Source: an uncultured Bacillota bacterium
Lineage (GTDB): Bacteria > Bacillota > Clostridia > Tissierellales > Tissierellaceae
Length of the DNA stretch: 21,029 nucleotides
Reading direction: 5' to 3'
Assembly: GCA_937951995.1 (NCBI GenBank)
Contig: CALGAG010000254.1
Coordinates: 1 to 21,029 of the forward strand
How positions within the stretch are numbered: position 1 is the first letter of the stretch; each line of letters opens with the position of its first letter. Below are positions 13,912-20,514 of the stretch, piece after piece. The notes beneath the pieces are model-generated. The model was given only the letters and a program-made list of their open reading frames with translations, searched no databases and was not told the DNA's origin. A program made the position numbers and the translations under genes.

Positions 13912-15537
13912 TTATCTAATTCTATTTAATTCTTCAAGAACATTTCTGTATTCAATATCCAGAGACTCCAGGTCATCACCCTTTGATGGCATGGATATCC
14001 TGCTAATTAACTCAGATAGCCTGTTCCTAAGAACCATAATCTGTTCCTCCCTTTTATCCAAGGATTTGTCTTTACCAGCCAGATATTCCTCATAGTTTCC
14101 CTTGTAGAGGTCAATCTTCCCTCCCTCAATTGTCATTACCTGGTCTGCAATGCTCCCGATGAATTTTCTGTCATGTGATACAAAGAGCAATGTTCTGTTG
14201 TATTCCTGAAGGGCTTCCTCAATTATCTCCAGGCTCATGATATCAAGGTAGTTGGTAGGTTCATCAAGAATCAACATGTTAAAGTCCTCCATAAGGATCT
14301 TTGCAAAGGAAACCTTTACCCTTTCTCCTCCACTCAAGACCTTAACCTTCCTGTGGACTGCCTCTTTTCTGAATAGAAGCCTTGCAAGGAAAATTCTCGC
14401 GAATGTTTCAGAATATATGCTGTTCTCCATTACATTTTCTATGATGGACCTTCCCTCATTCAATATACTCAAGTCCTGACTGAAATATCCAATTTTTGCT
14501 GATTTTGCAACACGAATACCTTCTTCACCATCCATGATCATCTTGATCAGGGTGCTTTTACCGCAGCCATTTGGCCCAATCAATGCAACCTTAGCCCCAT
14601 TCTCTATCATGAATTCCGAGTCCTTGAAAATCACCCTGGTATCAAATGATTTGTTCAGATTTTTACCCTCGACGAGAATTCTGCTGTGACTTCTACTGGA
14701 ATCCGGGATATCAAATTTAATCTTTGGCTCTTCTCTGGGCTTCTCCTTCCTCTCCATGTGTTCGATCCTCTTCTCGATGTTCTTGGCTGCACTATCAAGG
14801 GTTGCCTTTGCCCTTTGACCTCCCATTTTATGGAGCCTGGCCTCAGAATTTCCCATCCTTCTGGGTGCCTGTCTTATTGAGCTACTCTTGCCCTTTATTT
14901 CACCTATTGCTGATTGAAGTCGTTTCCTTTCCCTGACATATTCCTGGTATTCAAATCGTTTCCTTTCAAGCTCCATGATCTTCTGGTCCTTATAGGCCGT
15001 GTAGTTCCCCTTGTAGGTGCTTACCTTCCCATCCTCTATTTCGAGAATCTGATTACACAACCTATCCAAAAAACTCCTGTCATGGGAAATCAAAACCAGC
15101 GTTCCATTCCTGGCCCTGAAGCGGTCCTCCATAAGCCTTATGCTCTCCAGGTCCGCATTGCTTGTGGGTTCATCTGCAAATAGGACATCTGAATTTTCCT
15201 CCAAGGCAGCTGCAACCTTGAATCTTGTCTTTTCACCGCCACTCATTGATTCCTTCCAAGAAAAGTCCACTCCAAATCTGGACGCCATTTCATCACTTAG
15301 AATATTTATGTCAGGGTCATCAATCTGTGAAACATAAGAGCTGCTTCCATAGGTTCTGACATAGCCTTGGTCTGGCTCAAGCCTTTTGCTGAGTATGTTA
15401 AGCAGGGTTGTCTTCCCTGAACCGTTTATGCCCACAATACCTATTCGGTCACCTTCATAAATCTTGAGCTCCTCAATCTCAAGAATCAATCTTTCACCAT
15501 AATACTTCCTGATATCCTTGCACTCTATCAATAACAT
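13912..15537 (-). CDS. ABC-F ATPase of the antibiotic-resistance (ribosome protection) type
   Basis: A 541-aa soluble protein with two ABC domains and no membrane segment. Domain 1 has GINGSGKTT, MSGGEKTRF and LFADEPTSNAD. Domain 2 has GPNGCGKST, LSGGERVKV and LILDEPTNYLD. Between them is a basic helical linker of about 100 residues with RQAPRRMGNSEARLHKMGG, a block shared with Vga, VmlR, Lsa and clostridial CplR. Such proteins enter the ribosomal E site and displace lincosamides, pleuromutilins or streptogramin A. The closest match by memory is CplR, not proven here. The ATG at 15537 has GGGAGG seven bases upstream; an in-frame ATG at 15573 adds 12 residues but has no ribosome site and lies in the terminator-antiterminator region. 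A long regulated leader precedes the gene. Confidence 0.9.
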   Translation of the reverse strand: MLLIECKDIRKYYGERLILEIEELKIYEGDRIGIVGINGSGKTTLLNILSKRLEPDQGYVRTYGSSSYVSQIDDPDINILSDEMASRFGVDFSWKESMSGGEKTRFKVAAALEENSDVLFADEPTSNADLESIRLMEDRFRARNGTLVLISHDRSFLDRLCNQILEIEDGKVSTYKGNYTAYKDQKIMELERKRFEYQEYVRERKRLQSAIGEIKGKSSSIRQAPRRMGNSEARLHKMGGQRAKATLDSAAKNIEKRIEHMERKEKPREEPKIKFDIPDSSRSHSRILVEGKNLNKSFDTRVIFKDSEFMIENGAKVALIGPNGCGKSTLIKMIMDGEEGIRVAKSAKIGYFSQDLSILNEGRSIIENVMENSIYSETFARIFLARLLFRKEAVHRKVKVLSGGERVKVSFAKILMEDFNMLILDEPTNYLDIMSLEIIEEALQEYNRTLLFVSHDRKFIGSIADQVMTIEGGKIDLYKGNYEEYLAGKDKSLDKREEQIMVLRNRLSELISRISMPSKGDDLESLDIEYRNVLEELNRIR

Positions 15538-15584
15538 AAAAAATCCTCCCTGTGTCTGGAGAGGATAGTACATTTAAACATCAT
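15528..15584 (-). CDS. Candidate 18-codon leader peptide before the ABC-F gene
   Basis: An ORF starting with two ATGs (15582-15584 and 15579-15581) reads MMFKCTILSRHREDFLCY and stops at TGA inside the first codons of the ABC-F gene, in another frame. A ribosome-site-like AAAAGGGG (15596-15603) is 11 bases upstream. The ORF runs across both arms of the attenuator terminator, so a ribosome paused a few codons in would cover the 5' arm. Leader ORFs of this kind control other ABC-F resistance genes. It is short and could be chance. Confidence 0.45.
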   Translation of the reverse strand: MMFKCTILSRHREDFLCY

Positions 15585-15678
15585 ATGCAGAACTACCCCT
15601 TTTGCAGTACAAATGCAATTAATTAAAAAGGTAATTCCCAGACAAATATCTCTACATACGATAAATACAATACTATCC
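15538..15678 (-). promoter_or_regulatory. Transcription attenuator of the ABC-F gene
   Basis: The terminator is ATCCTCTCC (15558-15566) paired with GGGAGGAT (15543-15550), then six T (15538-15543), ending directly at the ATG. The GGGAGG of its 3' arm is the ABC-F Shine-Dalgarno. A competing antiterminator is TACTATCC (15563-15570), perfectly complementary to GGATAGTA (15671-15678). The two pairings share four bases (15563-15566) and therefore exclude each other. When the terminator forms, both transcription and translation of ABC-F would be blocked. Confidence 0.75.
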
Positions 15679-15812
15679 ACTCATTAATCTAAATTTGCAC
15701 ACATCAAATTAACCTCATTAGGGTTCTTGATATTTACATCTAGTTCTTAAAGTAGTGGATCTTACTTCATCGTATACAATACCTTGCCTTTCTATTGATT
15801 TGCTACGGTATC

Positions 15813-15841
15813 ATTATATATAGACACATCGTCGATGTCAA
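15813..15841 (-). promoter_or_regulatory. Perfect consensus promoter of the ABC-F leader
   Basis: On the minus strand TTGACA (15836-15841), a 17-base spacer and TATAAT (15813-15818) match the consensus fully. Transcription would start near 15806, giving a leader of about 270 nt before the ABC-F ATG. A strong promoter with a long leader is what an attenuation-controlled gene needs. The rest of the gene-free stretch 15538-15979 holds this leader and the upstream region of the plus-strand ferritin-like gene. Confidence 0.85.
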
Positions 15842-15931
15842 GATATAACACCTGATAACTTTGCACCCCTTCCTTTGAGAAAGACCTTAAAACTTTAATA
15901 TCTCCATCATTATTCCATCACAACCGTAGGC

Positions 15932-15937
15932 TATACT
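15932..15937 (+). promoter_or_regulatory. Possible -10 box of the ferritin-like gene
   Basis: TATACT (5/6) lies 43 bases before the ATG at 15980. No convincing -35 is found 16-18 bases upstream, so a non-housekeeping sigma factor or an activator is possible. Confidence 0.35.
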
Positions 15938-15979
15938 TTAATCAAGAAGTCAAAGAATACAATAAAGGAGATGTATAAA

Positions 15980-16630
15980 ATGAGAAAATCAATAAAAAGA
16001 TCACTTGGAACTTTCATGGCACTTGGGGTTATACTTGCAAGTAGCTCAGGAATCACAGCCTTCGCTGAAAGCGATGATATCGGGGCAAGCGGAGCTCTCT
16101 CTGAAAGCAGCTTCGAACTTGAGGAAATGCTGGATTACGCAATGGAGGATGAATTTCTTGCTTTGGAGGAATACGAAGCGATAATTGAAAAGTTTGAGGT
16201 GGACAGGCCTTTTTCAAATATCATGAGGGCTGAAGAAACCCATATTAAACTTTTAGAGCCTCTGTTCAAAGAATACAACATCCAAATCCCTTCAGAGGAC
16301 TGGGAGACAAAGGTGGCCATACCAGAAAGTCTGGAAGAGGCATATGAGATTGGTGTGGAGGCCGAGATCAAGAATATAGAAATGTATGAAAGGTTTCTTG
16401 AGCAGGATCTGCCTGATGATGTCAGATTAACATTTGAAAGGCTGAAAACAGCATCAGAGCACCATCTTGCAGCCTTTGAAAGACAGGTTGAGAGAGAATC
16501 TTCCACATTTGGCAACTGGGAAAGAGGAAATGGAAGAGCAAATGGAAATCCTGAAAAATCATCAGGTGGATTTGGAGGGAATAATCAGAGAGATAGGGGT
16601 CTTAATCTTGTAGACTGTCCTATAGGATAA
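15980..16630 (+). CDS. Secreted DUF2202 ferritin-like protein
   Basis: A 216-aa exported protein. The signal peptide is MRKSIKRSLGTFMALGVIL followed by a small-residue stretch ending AFA|ES, without a lipobox Cys. The mature domain is a four-helix ferritin-like bundle of the DUF2202 family, with glutamates and histidines placed as for a di-metal centre: EDEFLALEEYEAI, RAEETHIKLLEPLF, GVEAEIKNIEMYERFL and TASEHHLAAFERQ. The last 35 residues are Gly/Asn-rich and low in complexity. The ATG at 15980 is nine bases after GGAG; the ATG at 15971 overlaps the site and is rejected. It may store or oxidise metal at the cell surface; no biochemical role is established. It is a single gene, divergent from the ABC-F gene. 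Confidence 0.85.
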   Translation: MRKSIKRSLGTFMALGVILASSSGITAFAESDDIGASGALSESSFELEEMLDYAMEDEFLALEEYEAIIEKFEVDRPFSNIMRAEETHIKLLEPLFKEYNIQIPSEDWETKVAIPESLEEAYEIGVEAEIKNIEMYERFLEQDLPDDVRLTFERLKTASEHHLAAFERQVERESSTFGNWERGNGRANGNPEKSSGGFGGNNQRDRGLNLVDCPIG

Positions 16631-16641
16631 GGAATCTAGAA

Positions 16642-16671
16642 AGGGGTGCACCGATTGGTCGGTGCACCCCT
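16642..16671. repeat. 13-bp perfect hairpin after the ferritin-like gene
   Basis: AGGGGTGCACCGA (16642-16654) and TCGGTGCACCCCT (16659-16671) pair perfectly around a 4-nt loop. No U-run follows on the plus strand, and only TTTCT on the minus strand. It may terminate weakly, protect the mRNA 3' end, or belong with the adjacent REP-like palindrome. Confidence 0.7.
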
Positions 16672-16685
16672 ACAGTTGCTGGAAG

Positions 16686-16718
16686 TGAGTCAAAAAGAAC
16701 CGTCCCCGGTGACTCAAT
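16686..16718. repeat. REP-like palindrome overlapping the kinase stop
   Basis: TGAGTCA (16686-16692) and TGACTCA (16712-16718) bracket AAAAAGAACCGTCCCCGG. On the minus strand this reads TGAGTCACC, GGGGACGG, TTCTTTTTGACTCA, with a small ACCG-GGGA-CGGT hairpin and a T-run. The minus-strand TGA at the right end is the stop of the histidine kinase gene. From memory, GGGGACGGTTCTTT-type elements recur in many clostridial genomes beside REP-associated (RAYT/IS200-like) transposases; none is present here. It may also act as the kinase terminator. Confidence 0.6.
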
Positions 16719-18171
16719 CAGCCCGCGGCATAACAATTGTAATTCTTGTTCCGATGTCCACCCTGCTTAGAACCTCAAAATGGGCACCGTGCCTTTCAAT
16801 TATCCATTGGGCAATTGACAATCCCAAGCCCGAACCTCCGGTTTTTCTGGCCCTTGATTCGTCTGACCTGTAGAATCTGTCAAAAATTCTAGGGATGCTC
16901 TCAGGCGGTATTCCAATTCCACTATCCTGAACTGTAATCCTTATGTCGCCCTCATTTTCAGCAACCCTAAGGATTATCTTTTCGCCTTCAGGGGTATACT
17001 TGATGCTGTTGTCCACCAGTATCCTGATTGCCTGTTTTATCAGCTGCTTGTCAGCACTTATAAATGCCTCACACTTCAAGTCCATCTGGAAATCATGACT
17101 CTTGTCTATCATGTCCGCTTCCCTGGCGATGTCATGAATCACTTCACAAACATCAAAGGTCTCCTTGTGAAGCTGGATTGTTTCATTATCTCCCCGGGCT
17201 AGGAACAATAGCTGCTCAACCAATTCCTTCATGCTCTCTGTCTCGCCCTTTATGGCATCTATGGATTCCTGGAGGGTCTTTTCGTCATTCTTCCCCCACC
17301 TGTCCAGTAGATTCACATATCCCTGTATCACCGATATGGGAGTCCTGAGTTCGTGAGATGCATCTGAAACAAACTGAACCTGTGATTGGTAGGAATCATT
17401 TATCCTGTTCAGCATCTGGTTTATGGCAGCTGCAAGGCCCTTGAGTTCCTCCTGGGAGCTATCCACGGAAATCTGTTCATCAAGCCTGTTGGCATCAATA
17501 CTGCTTATTGCTCCCGCCAGATCCTTCAGGTATTTATCCTGTGACTTCGAGCTCATTGAGGTTACCTCTTGGTTCAGGCTTCTTGCTGCTTCAGCCAGTT
17601 CATTCAAAGGTCTCAATGTTTTTCTTATAATCCGCGACCCCTTTACAAATCCCGTTGAAAGTATGATCACTTCAAATCCAAGTATTATAAGGAGCAAACC
17701 CAGTAGAATCATAAAATCATTGCCGATTGGATAGTAAATGAAGATATCATTCCCATTAACCTGAATCTGGGCCAGATACTTCATGTTTTGAAGCCTGTCC
17801 ACAAGGTTCTTCTCCAGGTCAGCCTCAGAGATTCCAAGAGTCCTAGCTCCTCCGGTGCGGTTCCTATCAATGTACTCTAGAAATGTCTGATTAAGTTCAA
17901 AGCCGGATAATATCTCCTCTTGGGCAATCTGATAATTTCCAAACTCCAGGTTGATTTCCTCAGGCAAGTTGCCCTTCAGCTGAACCATTCCATCTATTCC
18001 GTTCTCAACATTCCAAAAAACCACAAAAAAACTTATCAGGATTATAACAATGTTTATTGAGATAAATCCTGCAAGCAGTCTTCCCATCATCCTTACATTA
18101 AGCCTTAAAACCAGAGATGATTGGATTCTGTTTTTAATTGTACCCGATCCAGCGCTTTTAGTCCTTTTCAT
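16714..18171 (-). CDS. Membrane sensor histidine kinase
   Basis: A 485-aa two-component kinase. Membrane helix 1 is at about 33-53 and helix 2 at about 152-173, enclosing an extracytoplasmic sensor loop of about 100 residues. A HAMP-like region follows at about 174-263. The H box is FVSDASHELRTPIS with phospho-acceptor H273. The N box is ILVDNSIKYTPEG, then DSGIGIPPESIPRIFDRFYR and GGSGLGLSIAQWIIERHG. The ATG overlaps the regulator's end by 14 bases and has only AAAGG directly before it, so translation is probably coupled. The signal is unknown; a small sensor loop in a DUF4342-containing operon suggests envelope sensing, an inference. Confidence 0.93.
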   Translation of the reverse strand: MKRTKSAGSGTIKNRIQSSLVLRLNVRMMGRLLAGFISINIVIILISFFVVFWNVENGIDGMVQLKGNLPEEINLEFGNYQIAQEEILSGFELNQTFLEYIDRNRTGGARTLGISEADLEKNLVDRLQNMKYLAQIQVNGNDIFIYYPIGNDFMILLGLLLIILGFEVIILSTGFVKGSRIIRKTLRPLNELAEAARSLNQEVTSMSSKSQDKYLKDLAGAISSIDANRLDEQISVDSSQEELKGLAAAINQMLNRINDSYQSQVQFVSDASHELRTPISVIQGYVNLLDRWGKNDEKTLQESIDAIKGETESMKELVEQLLFLARGDNETIQLHKETFDVCEVIHDIAREADMIDKSHDFQMDLKCEAFISADKQLIKQAIRILVDNSIKYTPEGEKIILRVAENEGDIRITVQDSGIGIPPESIPRIFDRFYRSDESRARKTGGSGLGLSIAQWIIERHGAHFEVLSRVDIGTRITIVMPRAD

Positions 18172-18847
18172 CCTTTATCACATACCCCACTCCGCGTACT
18201 GTATGAATTGTCTTCAAGCCAAAGGGTTCCTCGATTTTTGAACGGAGATATCTTATGTACACATCCACTGCGTTGGTCTCCCCGGAAAAATCATAGCCCC
18301 ATATGTGCTCAAGGATTGTCTCCCGACTGATTACGATGTTTTTGTTCTCCATAAGATAATTGAGCAGGTCAAACTCCTTCTTTGTAAGGTCGATTATTGT
18401 ACCATCCACCTTGACCTCTCGTTTAACCGGATCCAATAACAATCTGCCTGCTGAGATTTCATTGGATGCTCTGGATGTATTGTCGGTTGTCCTTTTCCTC
18501 AAGCCAACTCTGATCCTGGCAAGGAGTTCCTCGATTGCAAAGGGCTTTGTTATATAGTCATCCGCTCCACCATCAAGACCTGCCACCTTGTCAACTACCC
18601 CATCCCTTGCAGTAAGGAGCAAAATGGGGACATCAGAAACCCTTCTGATTCTTCTTAGGACTTCAATTCCATTTAATTCCGGCAGCATGATATCAAGAAG
18701 AATAAGGTCAAAGGGCTGGGTTGTGGCAAGCTCCAACCCATCCCTTCCATTTAGTGCCTTCTCAACTTCATAGCCCTCGTATTTAAGCTCCAGCTCTATG
18801 AAACGAGCTATTTTTTCTTCATCTTCAATTATTAGAATCTTTTCCAT
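18158..18847 (-). CDS. OmpR/PhoB-family response regulator
   Basis: A 229-aa DNA-binding regulator. The receiver domain (1-120) has acidic EDEEK near residue 8, phospho-acceptor D52 in LLDIMLPELNG, T79 and K101 (DYITKPF). The winged-helix domain (about 130-225) has the usual DLTKKEFDLLNYLMENKNIVISRE, HIWGY, TNAVDVYIRYLRSKI and IHTVRGVGYV. It overlaps the DUF4342 gene by 23 bases and the kinase by 14 bases, a tightly coupled operon. The ATG at 18847 has AAGGGTGAT 10-15 bases upstream, a modest site. The cognate kinase is the next gene. Targets are unknown. Confidence 0.95.
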   Translation of the reverse strand: MEKILIIEDEEKIARFIELELKYEGYEVEKALNGRDGLELATTQPFDLILLDIMLPELNGIEVLRRIRRVSDVPILLLTARDGVVDKVAGLDGGADDYITKPFAIEELLARIRVGLRKRTTDNTSRASNEISAGRLLLDPVKREVKVDGTIIDLTKKEFDLLNYLMENKNIVISRETILEHIWGYDFSGETNAVDVYIRYLRSKIEEPFGLKTIHTVRGVGYVIKDEKD

Positions 18848-19397
18848 CCTTCATATCACCCTTAACTTCATCCCTAAATTTTTCAGCTGCATCTGCCACT
18901 GAGTCCATTGCCTTGTTGACATTTTCCTTTCCAAGGTCAGGTCCTACTATTCTATACCTATACCCAAAGAATAGTCCAACGATTACAAGCGGTATTGTCA
19001 CCCAGAATGTAAAGAGAAGAAGTATCGCCATTATTGTTACCGGTATGGACATGACCCTTTCCTCACCCTTCATCACATCAAAGGTATTTCTGTTTCCCTT
19101 GCCAACAACCTCTCCTAGACTTCTGAAGAATTTCCCTACCATTTCACCAAATGATGACCCTTGTGACTTGGTGTAGGTGGTACCACCGGTGTTGCTTTTT
19201 CTTTCTTGAGACTCCTCCTTAGACTTGTCTGAGTTGAAGCTTCCTCCACCCTCAGGCCTGTTGATCCTGTTCCTCTTCTCAAGATTTACTATTGCTTCAA
19301 GAATATCACCGTCTGTCTCCTCAAGAGCCAATTTTGCTTCCTCGTATGAAATGTTTGCATACTCCCTTAATTTTTCTACCTGTTCCAAAGTTACCAT
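18825..19397 (-). CDS. UBA-like/DUF4342 membrane protein, first gene of the two-component operon
   Basis: A 190-aa protein. Residues 1-42 form a UBA-like three-helix domain like that of EF-Ts and nascent-chain factors (LEQVEKLREYANISYEEAK, LEETDGDILEAIVNLEK). A polar Gly/Ser/Lys linker follows (about 45-80), then a DUF4342-type region with a membrane helix (MSIPVTIMAILLLFTFWVTIPLVIVGLFFGYRYRI, about 115-148) and a charged tail. The start has AGGAGG six bases upstream. It opens an operon with a response regulator and kinase and overlaps the regulator. DUF4342 proteins have no known role. The placement suggests it is either a regulatory partner of the kinase or an output of the system; this is inference. 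Confidence 0.85.
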   Translation of the reverse strand: MVTLEQVEKLREYANISYEEAKLALEETDGDILEAIVNLEKRNRINRPEGGGSFNSDKSKEESQERKSNTGGTTYTKSQGSSFGEMVGKFFRSLGEVVGKGNRNTFDVMKGEERVMSIPVTIMAILLLFTFWVTIPLVIVGLFFGYRYRIVGPDLGKENVNKAMDSVADAAEKFRDEVKGDMKDGKDSNN

Positions 19398-19429
19398 ATC
19401 TCAAACCTCCTATTGTTTAGTATGGTTTA

Positions 19430-19457
19430 ATTGTAGCAGTGCAACCTTTAAACACAA
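19430..19457 (-). promoter_or_regulatory. Promoter of the DUF4342-regulator-kinase operon
   Basis: On the minus strand an extended -10 TGCTACAAT (19430-19438) lies 16 bases after TTGTGT (19452-19457, 3 or 4 of 6). The start would be near 19423, 25 nt before the ATG. Confidence 0.5.
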
Positions 19458-19470
19458 TTTGAGAAAGATT

Positions 19471-19495
19471 AAAATTTCATTAGAATTGAAATTTT
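19471..19495. repeat. 9-bp inverted repeat upstream of the two-component operon
   Basis: AAAATTTCA (19471-19479) and TGAAATTTT (19487-19495) are perfectly complementary around 7 bases. It sits 20 bases after the acetyltransferase stop and just above the operon promoter. It could be a weak AT-rich terminator or a binding site for the operon's own regulator. Confidence 0.5.
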
Positions 19496-19515
19496 TAGCA
19501 TTAATCTGAGCTCCC

Positions 19516-20295
19516 CTAAAAGTAGAACTTAAGAAGTCTGCTCTTTGGATATCCCCCAGCGCTTATCATGCTTTTTAGGGAATTGTGGTTATAGTACCAG
19601 CATCCAGACCTTGGAATGTATCCCTCTTCTTCAACCAGCTCCTTAAGCTGTCTAAGGATATTCTTTGCATAGCCCAGCCGCCTCTTGTCTTCCATAACAA
19701 ACATGCCTATGCTTGCAATTGATTTGACGACCCTTCCCGTTTCGGCCACTCCAAATCCAACCAGGTCTCCATTCTCAAGTACCTTGTAAACCCTGTAATA
19801 ATCCCTATTCTTAAGAATCCATTCATCCTCGTCCTCTCTGAAAAAATCTCCAGCAAGTTTTACAGTTGAAAGGTTCTCTCTGGACAGTATCCTTTCAAAG
19901 GTTATACTTCTTTTAACAAAGCTTGAAGGCTCTACATCTCTGTAAAGAGAAAAATATGCCTGCTTCTCCATTCTTTGGAAGCTATCCAAACAATGGGCTA
20001 AAAAGAACTCATCTCCTGTAGTTACCAAGGCATTTGTCACCTTCTCATATTTTTTAATCTGCTCAAAAAACTCCCGACCATAATAGGCATATTCCTCAAC
20101 AAGATAGAAGGAGCTTATGGTATCCTCCCCATGAATTGTGAAATAGCCTATGGATGAATCTCCATCCTGGATGGAGTAATGATTGCCCTCCAAAACATGA
20201 TCTTCCCAGAATGAGTCCACTGTTACTCCATTCCTTGTTATGTTTTTTTCCATCATATCCTGGATTTTCTCGAAGCTTGTTCTTACTATTCGCAT
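19516..20295 (-). CDS. GNAT-family N-acetyltransferase with long N-terminal half
   Basis: A 259-aa protein whose C-terminal half is a GNAT domain. VYKVLENGDLVGFGVAETG, SIASIGMFVMEDKRRLGYAKNILRQL (acetyl-CoA loop RRLGYA) and YYNHNSLKSMISAGGY follow the usual order. The N-terminal 130 residues contain another GNAT-like half (SIGYFTIHGEDTISSFYLVEEYAYYGREFFEQI), as in two-lobed acetyltransferases. The ATG at 20295 is preceded by GGGAGGGG; a start at 20340 lacks a site. It is a single gene, divergent from another acetyltransferase. The substrate is unknown. Confidence 0.82.
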   Translation of the reverse strand: MRIVRTSFEKIQDMMEKNITRNGVTVDSFWEDHVLEGNHYSIQDGDSSIGYFTIHGEDTISSFYLVEEYAYYGREFFEQIKKYEKVTNALVTTGDEFFLAHCLDSFQRMEKQAYFSLYRDVEPSSFVKRSITFERILSRENLSTVKLAGDFFREDEDEWILKNRDYYRVYKVLENGDLVGFGVAETGRVVKSIASIGMFVMEDKRRLGYAKNILRQLKELVEEEGYIPRSGCWYYNHNSLKSMISAGGYPKSRLLKFYF

Positions 20296-20363
20296 GTTCC
20301 CCTCCCGGTAATTATTTAAAATATGGGCTTGATTCTGCACGATAATATGTCACCTTGATTATA

Positions 20364-20399
20364 CAACAAATCAGTGAGTATTTAGTGATTTATTTGTTG
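20364..20399. promoter_or_regulatory. Dyad between divergent acetyltransferase genes
   Basis: CAACAAATCA (20364-20373) and TGATTTATTTGTTG (20386-20399) form an imperfect dyad with perfect 8-bp outer arms, and AGTGA is repeated inside. A minus-strand TATAAT (20358-20363) abuts it, so a bound protein would touch the promoter of the left gene. Confidence 0.4.
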
Positions 20400-20435
20400 G
20401 ATGTGTGTATTTTTTAATATTTGTGGATATTTTAA

Positions 20436-20464
20436 TTGTATGGTGAGGTTCATTGTAGTATTAT
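20436..20464 (+). promoter_or_regulatory. Possible promoter of the right-edge acetyltransferase
   Basis: TATTAT (20459-20464, 5/6) follows TTGTAT (20436-20441, 3/6) at 17 bases and lies about 50 bases before the ATG at 20515. Confidence 0.4.
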
Positions 20465-20514
20465 CTAGTAAACAAATGACTTATTTCCGCAAATATTAGA
20501 AAGATGGTGATAAC

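Noticed and set aside
15538..15573. Longer ABC-F start at the in-frame ATG 15573
   Set aside because: It has no ribosome site and the added 12 residues are encoded by the attenuator hairpin; relatives begin like MLLIECKDI.
15762..15770. Minimal ORF ATG-AAG-TAA in the ABC-F leader
   Set aside because: It is too short to judge, with AAGG more than ten bases upstream; it could be a mini leader peptide but nothing in the sequence decides this.
16642..16671. Standard intrinsic terminator of the ferritin-like gene
   Set aside because: The hairpin is strong but lacks a following U-run on the plus strand, so it is listed as a repeat instead.
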